A stretch of DNA of 6,655 nt, from NCBI GenBank assembly GCA_013696535.1, contig JACCYI010000321.1:1-6655 (forward strand), in the 5' to 3' direction. The notes beneath the pieces were generated by a model. The model was not told where the DNA came from. It worked only from the letters and a program-made list of their open reading frames with translations, and did no database searches. The stretch is from Solirubrobacterales bacterium (GTDB lineage: Bacteria; Actinomycetota; Thermoleophilia; Solirubrobacterales; Solirubrobacteraceae). The first letter of the stretch is position 1; every line of letters begins with the position of its first letter. Shown here one piece after another: positions 1 to 5,955 of this stretch. Made by a program: the position numbers and the translations under genes.

Positions 1-25
1 GCTCTGCCAGTTGAGCTACAGGGGC
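1..25 (-). tRNA. tRNA gene, 5' part only (anticodon off the window)
   Basis: On the minus strand, position 25 begins a canonical tRNA 5' half. It has a 7-nt acceptor strand GCCCCTG, the invariant-type TA linker, a D-stem GCTC, a D-loop containing the usual GG (AACTGGCA), and the D-stem return strand GAGC. The gene then runs off the left edge, so the anticodon, T arm and 3' end cannot be seen. The acceptor sequence resembles some actinobacterial tRNA-Lys genes from memory, but the identity cannot be decided here. It lies 42 nt downstream of the TPR protein gene on the same strand. It could be read through from the tat operon or have its own promoter (see the candidate -10 at 37-42). Confidence 0.85.
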
Positions 26-36
26 GAGGATCGAGC

Positions 37-42
37 AGTGTA
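37..42 (-). promoter_or_regulatory. Candidate -10 element for the tRNA gene
   Basis: The minus strand reads TACACT, which matches the sigma-70 -10 consensus at four of six positions. It ends 11 nt before the predicted tRNA 5' end, so transcription would start a few bases upstream of the mature tRNA, as is common. At 17-19 nt spacing there is no convincing -35; the sequence there is GC-rich (around GTGGCC). This is an inference from position and a short motif. Confidence 0.3.
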
Positions 43-67
43 GCCAGGCGCCGGCCGCTGGCCACGG

Positions 68-742
68 TCAGCCGGCGGCGGCGCCCGTCCCCCGGGCGGC
101 CTGCTCGATCTGGCCGCGCAGCGCCTCGCGCTCGTCCTTCGGGGAGAGCTCGAGAGCCTTGTCCTTGGCCAGATCACCCTTGCGCTTCTGGCCCGCCGCA
201 TAGGCCGAGGTCGCCAGCTGTGCGTAGGTGTTGGGCCCTGGACGCGCCTCCGCGATCAGCTCCTGTGCGGTGACCAGCTTCTCGGCCTCGTTCAAACCGT
301 CGGGTGCGTACGCCTGGACCATGAGGCTTGCCACCCGGGACGCCTCGGTAGGGCTCGGATTCAGGCTGAGGAACCGTTCCCAGGCGTCGGAGGCCTGGCG
401 GAGCTTGGCCCTCCCGGGATCGGTGTAGGCGTTGCGACTCGTGTCGAAATTCCCGCCGATACCCGCGAGTGAGAAGCGAGCGCGAGCCAGCTCGGCCCAG
501 GCCGCCTGGTCCTCCGCGTCGCGTCGCGTAGCCGCGAGCGCCTGCGTCTCGCGCTTCGTGAATCGGTCCTGGCCGGCGTCCCCGCCCCCGCCCCCTCCCT
601 GGGTGATCGCGTCCACCAGCCCGCCGGATGTACCACCGCCGATTCCGAACAGGACCAGGCCGCCGCCCATGAGGATGGCCAGCGACAGGTAGATCACCTT
701 GATCGTGTTGCGACGGCCGCGGCCGCGGAGGTCGAAGAGCAT
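68..742 (-). CDS. Single-pass membrane protein with Gly-rich linker and TPR-like helical domain
   Basis: This 224-residue protein has a short basic N-terminus (residues 1-15, several Arg), one hydrophobic segment (about 14-36), and a very Gly-rich flexible stretch (about 34-57). A mostly alpha-helical region follows (about 59-215), with alanine-rich repeats that look like degenerate tetratricopeptide units. The unit at 170-203 is the most TPR-like, with an Ala-Tyr-Gly pattern and a closing LxLSPKD-type turn. The basic N-terminus suggests N-in topology, which would put the TPR domain outside the membrane. The start is ATG, 5 nt after the tatC stop with no Shine-Dalgarno, so translation probably depends on termination of tatC. 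I recall similar proteins next to tat genes in Thermoleophilia, but its function is unknown to me. A role in assembling or sensing exported proteins is only suggested by location. Confidence 0.85.
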   Translation of the reverse strand: MLFDLRGRGRRNTIKVIYLSLAILMGGGLVLFGIGGGTSGGLVDAITQGGGGGGDAGQDRFTKRETQALAATRRDAEDQAAWAELARARFSLAGIGGNFDTSRNAYTDPGRAKLRQASDAWERFLSLNPSPTEASRVASLMVQAYAPDGLNEAEKLVTAQELIAEARPGPNTYAQLATSAYAAGQKRKGDLAKDKALELSPKDEREALRGQIEQAARGTGAAAG

Positions 743-747
743 CGGGG

Positions 748-1761
748 TCAGTGGCGGTCGTCGTCGGACTCGAGCGGCAGCTGGTCGGCTTCCGGCGTCT
801 CGGCTTCCTCTCGCGCCGCCGCTCTCCTAGACCGTCGGTCCAGGAGCGATGCGATGAGAATACTTCCCTCGTAGAGCCCGTACATCGGGACCATGATCAG
901 CAGCATGGTCACCGGATCCTGGCCCGGCAGGATGGCCGCGGCGACAGCGATCACGATGAGGGCATAGCGCCGTGTGCGCCGCAGCTGGGCGATGCTCACG
1001 ATGCCCACGCCGGTGACAGCCAGGATCCCGATCGGCACCTGGAAGGCGAGCCCCATGGCGATGAGCACGGTGATCGCGAACTTGTAGTAGTCGCGGGCCT
1101 GAAGCAGGATGTCGTACTCGTCGTCGTTGAAGTTCTGCAGGAAGTCGACGGCACTCGGAAGGACCGCGTAGTAGGCGAACAGGACACCGCCCACGAAGAG
1201 GAAGGGAACCGCCAGCATCAACGGCAGCGCGACTTGCTTCTCCCGTGGGGAGAAGGCCGGGAGCACGAACGCGTACATCTGGTACAGGATCAGCGGAAGG
1301 GCCAGCAGCAGCGCTGCGTAGCTTGCGAGCTTGATCGTCTGCGTGAACGGCTCGCCGACCCCGAGGGTGACCGGCTTCTTCGCCTGGCGTGGCGGGACGG
1401 TGTTGGCCAGCGCCCGTGCTGAGCGCGCCAGGTTGCGGTACTCGCCGGCAATGGACGCGACTTCCGCGCTGGCGGCGAGGCGGAGGTAGATCTTCTCCTG
1501 GACCAGGAAGGTCCGCTTGGTCTGCTGCTGGAAGGCGGCTTGTCGCTCGAACGGGTCCGTCGACTTGCCGTCCTTCTTGAACGCCGTCTTCTCGAGCGGG
1601 ACGTTGACGATGTCGAGAATTGCGCCGTTTTGCCACGCGCAGAAGCCGAACGCGACGACCAGCGCCGCTGCGCAGACGATGAGCCGCGTGCGCAACTCAT
1701 CGAGATGCTCAACGAGGCTGAGTCGATCCTCGTATCCGATCGAGCGTACTGCCGTTGCCAT
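748..1761 (-). CDS. tatC: Sec-independent protein translocase TatC, with enlarged first external loop
   Basis: TatC is the polytopic membrane component that binds twin-arginine signal peptides and recruits TatA to export folded proteins. The family core is clear. The N-terminal HLDELRTR segment (residues 19-26) carries the signal-peptide-binding Glu22. Helix 1 follows (about 27-45). The EPFTQTIKL segment leads into helix 2, and LYQMYAFVLPAF is followed by Glu174, which matches E. coli Glu103. FQVPIGI has Gln241 where E. coli has Glu170. The final helices contain DPVTMLL and VPMYGLYE. At 337 residues it is longer than the usual 240-270. The excess is partly an insertion between PLEK (55-58) and EPF (137-139), where the E. 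coli loop is about 64 residues shorter, and partly an acidic C-terminal tail (about 308-337). The start is ATG, 30 nt after the tatA stop, with only a weak GGGG upstream. It pairs with tatA as a two-component Tat system. Confidence 0.96.
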   Translation of the reverse strand: MATAVRSIGYEDRLSLVEHLDELRTRLIVCAAALVVAFGFCAWQNGAILDIVNVPLEKTAFKKDGKSTDPFERQAAFQQQTKRTFLVQEKIYLRLAASAEVASIAGEYRNLARSARALANTVPPRQAKKPVTLGVGEPFTQTIKLASYAALLLALPLILYQMYAFVLPAFSPREKQVALPLMLAVPFLFVGGVLFAYYAVLPSAVDFLQNFNDDEYDILLQARDYYKFAITVLIAMGLAFQVPIGILAVTGVGIVSIAQLRRTRRYALIVIAVAAAILPGQDPVTMLLIMVPMYGLYEGSILIASLLDRRSRRAAAREEAETPEADQLPLESDDDRH

Positions 1762-1791
1762 CAGAAGCCCCGGGCGGCCACGAGCGACCGC

Positions 1792-2094
1792 CTAGCGGCG
1801 CTCGGGGACGACCTCGCCCTCGAGCGCGGGCTCGTCCGCCACCGTCGCGGCGCGAGCTCCGGCCGGCTTCGCTCCCGACGGGCGGTCGATCGCGACCTTC
1901 TCGCGCCTCATTCCGGCCCCGTGACCGTCGCCCTCTTCATGCCGGCTCGTGATCGACTGCTTGAACTCCCGCATCCCGGCACCGAGCGACCGGCCCATGG
2001 CGGGCAGGCGCTTCGGCCCGAGGACGAGCAGAAGAATGACCAGCACGATGGTCAGCTCGAGCGGGCCGATGCCCTGGATGAAGGCGAGTTTCAT
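1792..2094 (-). CDS. tatA: Sec-independent protein translocase TatA/TatE family protein
   Basis: This 100-residue protein has the TatA layout. A short external N-terminus is followed by a transmembrane helix (about 11-26) with a polar Glu13 near its start. A Gly-Pro hinge (26-27) leads to an amphipathic helix with the classic KRLPAMGRSLGAGMREFKQ pattern (28-46). The tail (about 50-100) is charged, low-complexity and probably disordered. TatA oligomers form the export path for folded proteins once TatC has bound a substrate. One oddity is that the residue before the hinge glycine is Leu25, where most homologues have Phe (the FG motif). The start is fixed by a perfect Shine-Dalgarno AAGGAGGT, 10 nt upstream. 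It is the first gene of the tatA-tatC-TPR unit and the only TatA-type gene here, so it may do both TatA and TatB work, as in many Gram-positive bacteria. Confidence 0.95.
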   Translation of the reverse strand: MKLAFIQGIGPLELTIVLVILLLVLGPKRLPAMGRSLGAGMREFKQSITSRHEEGDGHGAGMRREKVAIDRPSGAKPAGARAATVADEPALEGEVVPERR

Positions 2095-2104
2095 GGGGTC
2101 TGCG

Positions 2105-2112
2105 ACCTCCTT
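2105..2112 (-). promoter_or_regulatory. Strong Shine-Dalgarno of tatA
   Basis: The minus strand reads AAGGAGGT, a full match to the anti-Shine-Dalgarno of 16S rRNA, 10 nt before the tatA ATG. It is the strongest ribosome-binding site in the window. The downstream operon genes have weak or no such site, consistent with tatA being the entry point for translation of this unit. Confidence 0.8.
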
Positions 2113-2145
2113 GAGGATGCGTCTGAGGGTAGCGCTTCAAATTTT

Positions 2146-2171
2146 CGCGTCGAACGGTCAAGTTCGACGCG
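2146..2171. repeat. Perfect 10-bp inverted repeat in the divergent spacer
   Basis: The left arm CGCGTCGAAC (2146-2155) and right arm GTTCGACGCG (2162-2171) are exact reverse complements around a 6-nt centre GGTCAA. The repeat sits midway between the tatA start and the start of the plus-strand CxxC protein gene. It could be an operator or an RNA hairpin in one of the leaders. No T-run follows it on either strand (on the minus strand it is followed by AAAATTT), so it does not look like an intrinsic terminator. Its inner half-sites match those of actinobacterial LexA boxes but with the wrong spacing. Confidence 0.6.
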
Positions 2172-2196
2172 GGCCGTGCCGATCTAAGGCCCATCA

Positions 2197-2202
2197 GAAG
2201 GA
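2197..2202 (+). promoter_or_regulatory. Shine-Dalgarno of the CxxC protein gene
   Basis: GAAGGA lies 8 nt before the ATG at 2211, a good match and spacing. It supports that start codon and shows that the gene is translated independently of its neighbours. Confidence 0.65.
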
Positions 2203-2210
2203 CTTGCGAG

Positions 2211-2639
2211 ATGAGCCAGAACCCAGATCACAGCCCCCATGTCCGCCGCGTAGTCCTCCCCTCGGGGCGCGCCATCGAAGTCGTCTACTTTGAGCCGCAG
2301 CGGCCCCTCCCTGAGCACACGCCCGCCCCTGAAGCCCCGGGGGTCGACCAGGACCTCCAGGTGTGCCCGCGGTGCCCCGCCGACCTGGTCTATCCGATTG
2401 ACTGGGAAGAGGTCTCGGCCACTCAGTGGGAAGTGCAGCTGCGCTGTCCCAACTGCGAATGGTCACACGTGGGAACGTATCCCCAAGACGTCGTCGATCG
2501 CTTCGACGACGAGCTCGACCAGGGTACGGACACCCTCGCCCGCGACCTGCGGCAGTTGACGCGGGCCAACATGGAGGAAGAGCTGGCTCGCTTCACATCG
2601 GCGCTCAACGCCGATGCGATCTGGCCCATCGACTTCTAG
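2211..2639 (+). CDS. Conserved hypothetical protein with two CxxC zinc-knuckle-like motifs
   Basis: This is a 142-residue soluble protein and the only plus-strand gene in the window. Its N-terminal segment (about 10-30) has the pattern RRVVLPSGRAIEVVYFE and looks like a beta hairpin. A Pro-rich linker follows. CPRC (Cys52, Cys55) and CPNC (Cys79, Cys82) are separated by 23 residues, which is typical spacing for a single zinc ribbon; tryptophans lie nearby (Trp65, Trp73, Trp84). The C-terminal part (about 93-135) is acidic and helical. There is no signal peptide or membrane segment. The start is supported by GAAGGA 8 nt upstream. I recall a conserved uncharacterised family of this form in Thermoleophilia and some other actinobacteria, but I know no function. 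Zinc binding is inferred from the cysteines. The gene is divergent from tatA and convergent with the prenyl synthase gene, 68 nt away. No clear terminator is visible in that gap. Confidence 0.88.
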   Translation: MSQNPDHSPHVRRVVLPSGRAIEVVYFEPQRPLPEHTPAPEAPGVDQDLQVCPRCPADLVYPIDWEEVSATQWEVQLRCPNCEWSHVGTYPQDVVDRFDDELDQGTDTLARDLRQLTRANMEEELARFTSALNADAIWPIDF

Positions 2640-2707
2640 CTGACGTCGTCCGTCCGGCCGTCAGGGCGAGGCGATCGACGCGCAGGGCGAAGCCGTCGAC
2701 CGACGGG

Positions 2708-3685
2708 CTACGCGTACCGTTCCACCACACCGTCGGCCACGAGCTCCAGTGCCCCACGCTGCTCGTCGGGAAGCGCCGGCAACTCGGCCTTCGCGGCGTC
2801 CACGATCGCCAGCGCGTCGTCCTTGGCAACGGCCAGCGCACCCGTAGCCACTATGGCGTCGCACACCGCCTCAGCCTGGGCCGGAGTCCGAACTGCCCGC
2901 AGGTCGAGCTGCTTGAGGTCAGGATCCATCTCGCGGGCGAGGATCAGGGGAAGGGTCACCGTGCCGTCGAGCAGGTCGGTCCCGCGGTGCTTGCCGGTCC
3001 GCTCGGCCGGGCCAGACACGTCGAGCACGTCGTCCAGGAGCTGGAACGCCAGCCCTATCCGGCGGCCGAAGGCTCCGAGCGCCGCGACAGGCTTGCCGGC
3101 CTCGAGCGCTCCGAGCTCACAAGCGGCCGCGAACAACCGCGCGGCCTTGAGATCGCACCGCTGCTCGTAGCGCTCCCTACGGATGCCGAGGTCCCACGCG
3201 TCCGCGCGTTGCAGCAGCTCGCCGTCGGCGAGGGCGGACGAGGCCGCTGACAGAACCCGGAGCTCGTCGGCCCGGCCGTTCGCCGCCAGCTCGGCGAAGG
3301 CACGCGAGAACAGAAGGTCTCCGGTCGCGGTGGCGATCGCCCGACCCGCCGAGGCCACGATGGTCGGGCGGCCGCGACGAAGCGGCGCGGCGTCCAGGAC
3401 GTCGTCGTGAACGAGTGTCGCCGAATGGATGAGCTCGACCGCTACGGCGGCCCGCAGAACGCCATCGTCGTACTCGTCCGCTCGAGGTCGCCCGGCCGAC
3501 AGGAAGACCAGCAACGGTCGCAGTCGCTTGCCGCCCGCGGCGATCGTCGCGCCAGCATGCTCGGCCAGCAACTCTCCATGCGACGCTGCCACCTCCCCGA
3601 GCCGCCTCTCGAGGCGCTTCATAAGCCCTGGCACGTGCGCTCCGCCGGCCTCGATCACCGCCGCGACGGCTTCTGCCGAAGCCAT
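2708..3685 (-). CDS. Long-chain trans-polyprenyl diphosphate synthase (HepT/IspB type)
   Basis: This enzyme condenses isopentenyl diphosphate units onto an allylic diphosphate to make the isoprenoid tail, here probably for menaquinone. The 325 residues match the usual family length. Visible motifs are GGKRLRP (51-57), the first Asp-rich motif DDVLD (94-98) followed by LRRGRP, Lys180 in the DLKAARLF segment, and the second Asp-rich motif in FQLLDDVLD (218-222). GTDLLDGTVTLPLI (235-248) follows; the Lys often found in its GK pair is Thr242 here. Ala90, five residues before the first Asp-rich motif, is small rather than aromatic, which in this family favours long products. Product length cannot be read further. 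The ATG overlaps the menG stop (TGATG), indicating coupling. In Bacillus, menG lies beside hepT and the HepS subunit is separate; no HepS-like gene is present here. FPP or GGPP synthase is a less likely alternative. Confidence 0.93.
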   Translation of the reverse strand: MASAEAVAAVIEAGGAHVPGLMKRLERRLGEVAASHGELLAEHAGATIAAGGKRLRPLLVFLSAGRPRADEYDDGVLRAAVAVELIHSATLVHDDVLDAAPLRRGRPTIVASAGRAIATATGDLLFSRAFAELAANGRADELRVLSAASSALADGELLQRADAWDLGIRRERYEQRCDLKAARLFAAACELGALEAGKPVAALGAFGRRIGLAFQLLDDVLDVSGPAERTGKHRGTDLLDGTVTLPLILAREMDPDLKQLDLRAVRTPAQAEAVCDAIVATGALAVAKDDALAIVDAAKAELPALPDEQRGALELVADGVVERYA

Positions 3686-4404
3686 CAGGCGAGATCACGA
3701 TCGGCTTGCCGCACTCCGACGTGCAACGCGATGATGCCACCCGCAGTCAGAATCCACCTGATGTCGGAGAGCCCCGCCTGCGACATGGCCGCCGCGAGGG
3801 CCTCGGGACCGGGGAACCGCTTGACCGAGTTCGGAAGGTAGTCGTAGGCCTCCGGGTCGCCCGCGATCCGCCCGATCGCCGGCACGACACGGTCGAACCA
3901 GAGCGAGAAGAAGGTCGACAGCGGAGGACGCGTGGGAGTTGTGATCTCGAGGACCACGACCCGACCACCCGGGCGCACCACGCGGGCCATCTCGGCGAGG
4001 CCGCGGTCGAGATCGGCGAAGTTGCGGGCGCCGAAGCCGACCGTCACTGCGTCGAACTCCCGGTCGCCGTAGGGAAGGGCCATGGCATTGGCCCATTCCC
4101 AGCGCACGTCCGCGGTCTTTCCGCGGGCCCGATCGAGCATGCTCTCCGAGAAGTCCGAGCCGATCACCTCGCCGGTCGGGCCGATCCGCTGGGCCAGCTT
4201 GACCGCCAGGTCGCCCGTGCCGGTCGCCACGTCAAGCGCCCGGGCTCCGGTGTGCACGCGCGCCAGCTCGACCGCGCGGTCGCGCCAGTGGTGATGCAAG
4301 CCGGCGGTCATGACCGAGTTCATCGGGTCATAGAAGCCGGAGATCCGGTCGAACATGGCCCGGACCTGACCCTCCTCCAGCGTGCCGGTGGAGGGCCCGC
4401 TCAT
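3685..4404 (-). CDS. menG: Demethylmenaquinone methyltransferase MenG (UbiE family)
   Basis: MenG uses S-adenosylmethionine to methylate the ring of demethylmenaquinone, the last step of menaquinone synthesis. The 239 residues fit the family. The first UbiE signature is at about 18-40 (MFDRISGFYDPMNSVMTAG, then HHHW), and the SAM-binding motif I is at 58-65 (DVATGTGD). An acidic residue ends strand 2 (Asp84 in IGSDFSESML). The second signature is around 125-153 (GARNFADL, then RVVRPGGRVVVLE), and a GGIIALHVG ending lies near the C-terminus. An upstream in-frame ATG at 4461 would add 19 basic residues overlapping the previous gene. I chose 4404 because family homology begins just after it and the gap then becomes 13 nt. 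UbiE enzymes can also act on ubiquinone precursors. The neighbouring bcc-type complex and the likely lineage favour menaquinone. Confidence 0.95.
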   Translation of the reverse strand: MSGPSTGTLEEGQVRAMFDRISGFYDPMNSVMTAGLHHHWRDRAVELARVHTGARALDVATGTGDLAVKLAQRIGPTGEVIGSDFSESMLDRARGKTADVRWEWANAMALPYGDREFDAVTVGFGARNFADLDRGLAEMARVVRPGGRVVVLEITTPTRPPLSTFFSLWFDRVVPAIGRIAGDPEAYDYLPNSVKRFPGPEALAAAMSQAGLSDIRWILTAGGIIALHVGVRQADRDLA

Positions 4405-4417
4405 TGACGAGCGCCGC

Positions 4418-5146
4418 TCAACCGCCGTCGACGACCTGTTTCTCGGCCTTGAGCTGCGCAAGGAAATTGACCAGCGCGGTCTTCTTCTCCTCAGGTAACG
4501 ACCTGAACGAGGGCATCGGCGCCGTCGGGTTGTCGAGCGTCCGGCGGATCGCGGCCTTGGGCAATTTGTCGGCGATGTCCGTCAACGCCGGCCCAGGCCC
4601 GCCGTTCCCGTTCTCGCCGAACTTGTGACAGGCCGTACAGCCAGACTGGGCGGCCACCAGCTTGCCCGCTTGGTATTCCGGCGCCACCGGGAGGTCGATG
4701 ACGTTGGGTGAACCGGCTGCGGCGCCCATGTACGTGAGGTAGGCGATGGCAACGATCGTCAGGATGCCGGCCGTCGTCGCGATCGGGCGACGCTCCGGCC
4801 GACGCTCTGGAGACCGGTCGTAGAACGGCAGTAGAACGAGCAGGATTATGCAGATCGTCGGCACGCCGATGGTGGCCAGCGGCGTGAGGATCGCCGGCTT
4901 GATGACCCGCAGCACCTCGAACAGGAAGAAGAAGTACCACTCTGGACGCGGGACGTAGGTGGTGGTCGTCGGATCCGCCTTGGGTCCCAGCTCGGCGCCG
5001 AGCGTGAGCGACATCAGGATGATCGTGATCATCACCACGATCGCCATGGCGCCGTCCTTGGCCACCGCGTACGGGAAGAACGGCTTGCCCTGCGACTTCA
5101 GGATGGAGTATTCGCGGAGGTACTTCTCCTTCTCGCGCTGATTCAC
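4418..5146 (-). CDS. qcrC: Fused cytochrome b subunit IV / cytochrome c of menaquinol:cytochrome c reductase (QcrC type)
   Basis: This is the C-terminal half of a split cytochrome b fused to a monoheme cytochrome c, the arrangement of Bacillus QcrC. Residues 1-30 are cytoplasmic. Three helices are expected at about 32-50, 86-108 and 123-143. The Qo-site PEWY motif is at 68-71, on the outer side. A strongly basic loop with a doubled PERR (about 113-120) fits the inner side. The C-terminal domain has the heme-attachment motif CTACH (170-174) and Met211 in APMPSF as the likely sixth ligand, placing the heme outside the membrane. The start is GTG, whose G is also the last base of the qcrB stop (TAGTG), with GGGAG 8 nt upstream. 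An in-frame ATG at 5194 would add 16 residues and a 49-nt overlap, and fits the family less well. Confidence 0.94.
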   Translation of the reverse strand: MNQREKEKYLREYSILKSQGKPFFPYAVAKDGAMAIVVMITIILMSLTLGAELGPKADPTTTTYVPRPEWYFFFLFEVLRVIKPAILTPLATIGVPTICIILLVLLPFYDRSPERRPERRPIATTAGILTIVAIAYLTYMGAAAGSPNVIDLPVAPEYQAGKLVAAQSGCTACHKFGENGNGGPGPALTDIADKLPKAAIRRTLDNPTAPMPSFRSLPEEKKTALVNFLAQLKAEKQVVDGG

Positions 5147-5946
5147 TAGACGCGCTCCCGCGAGAACTCCGTCGGCTCGTTGGCCTTGAGCCATGGAGGG
5201 GCAGTGGTGCCGAGCCTCGCAACGAGATAGAGGTGAGCGCCGATGAGCGCGGCCAGCAGCCCGGGCACCAGCAGCATGTGGATGGCGTAGAAGCGGGAGA
5301 GGGTCGTGGCGCCGAATTCCGCCCCTCCCCTGAGAAAGTCAGACAGGAACGGACCGGCGAACGGCGCCGACCCGTTGATGTTCACGCCGACGATGGTGGC
5401 CCAGTAGGACCGCTGGTCGAAGGGCAGCAGATAGCCCGTGAAGGACATGGTCATCGTGAGGATGAGCAGCACGACCCCGATGATCCAGTTGAGCTCGCGG
5501 GGGTACTTGTACGCGCCGAAGAAGAACACCCTGCCCATATGCAGGAAGATCAGGATGACCATCACGGTCGAGCCCCACCGGTGCATGCCGCGGACGAATT
5601 CGCCGAGGAACACCTCGTTGGTCAGAAAGCGTGTCGACTCGTAGGCGCGGGTGGCCGAAGGGTCGTAGTACATCGCCAGGAAGACCCCGGTGGTGGCCTG
5701 GGAGAGGAATGCGAAGAGCGTCGCGGATCCCAGGGTGTAGAACCAGTTCGTTCCCTTGGGGATCTTGCGGAACATTAGCCAGCGCAGGCCGCCGGAGAGC
5801 GAGGTCCGCTCGTCGACCCAGTCGGCCGCGGAGATGCCCGCTTCCTTCACTTGCTCGACCGGGCCGACCTTCTCGGATTCCCCCGGCCGCTTGGGCTTAG
5901 GCTGAAGAGCCGACGGGAGGGGAGGGGCAGGGAGCTTGAGCTTCAT
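5146..5946 (-). CDS. qcrB: Cytochrome b (b6-like N-terminal half) of menaquinol:cytochrome c reductase
   Basis: This membrane subunit carries the two b hemes that move electrons from quinol across the membrane. The 266 residues include an unusual Pro/Lys-rich cytoplasmic extension (1-45) and four helices (about 68-92, 122-145, 150-173, 215-243). Heme ligands are His122 and His136 in helix B (13 residues between) and His223 and His238 in helix D (14 between). The 14-residue spacing in helix D is the b6/Bacillus pattern, not that of full-length bc1. Other conserved stretches are MHRW (121-124), YPRELNW (148-154), GYLLPFDQ (171-178) and RFYAIH (218-223). Thr71 sits in FYTLG where b6 and Bacillus QcrB have the Cys that binds an extra heme. 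The ATG lies 9 nt after the Rieske stop with no clear Shine-Dalgarno, so coupling is likely. Its stop overlaps the qcrC start. Confidence 0.95.
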   Translation of the reverse strand: MKLKLPAPPLPSALQPKPKRPGESEKVGPVEQVKEAGISAADWVDERTSLSGGLRWLMFRKIPKGTNWFYTLGSATLFAFLSQATTGVFLAMYYDPSATRAYESTRFLTNEVFLGEFVRGMHRWGSTVMVILIFLHMGRVFFFGAYKYPRELNWIIGVVLLILTMTMSFTGYLLPFDQRSYWATIVGVNINGSAPFAGPFLSDFLRGGAEFGATTLSRFYAIHMLLVPGLLAALIGAHLYLVARLGTTAPPWLKANEPTEFSRERV

Positions 5947-5955
5947 GTGAGAGAC

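Noticed and set aside
751..1422. Long plus-strand open frame (223 codons) opposite tatC
   Set aside because: It is the antisense shadow of a well-supported gene, with His/Asp/Gln/Arg-rich composition, no recognisable domain and no ribosome-binding site.
2156..2161. TTGACC on the minus strand as the -35 of a tatA promoter
   Set aside because: At 16-18 nt spacing the sequences are TGAAGC, GAAGCG and AAGCGC, which do not resemble a -10. The better TACCCT lies 24 nt away.
2640..2664. Hairpin CTGACG / CGTCAG with a 13-nt loop after the CxxC protein gene, as a bidirectional terminator
   Set aside because: Only six base pairs, a large loop and no T-run on either strand. The second small hairpin at 2693-2706 (CCGTC/GACGG) is equally weak. 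The 68-nt convergent gap shows no convincing intrinsic terminator.
2426..3250. Long plus-strand open frame (274 codons) across the CxxC gene and the prenyl synthase
   Set aside because: It overlaps two real genes, reads as Arg-rich low-complexity sequence, and is expected from GC-rich DNA where stop codons are rare.
4789..4813. Short tandem repeat encoding the doubled PERR in the fused cytochrome b/c protein
   Set aside because: It is an imperfect 12-bp duplication in a basic cytoplasmic loop, explained by positive-inside topology and not a separate element.
5194..5194. Upstream ATG as the start of the fused cytochrome b/c gene
   Set aside because: It would overlap the cytochrome b gene by 49 nt and add a non-homologous 16-residue tail. 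The GTG at 5146 has GGGAG at good spacing and a stop/start overlap.
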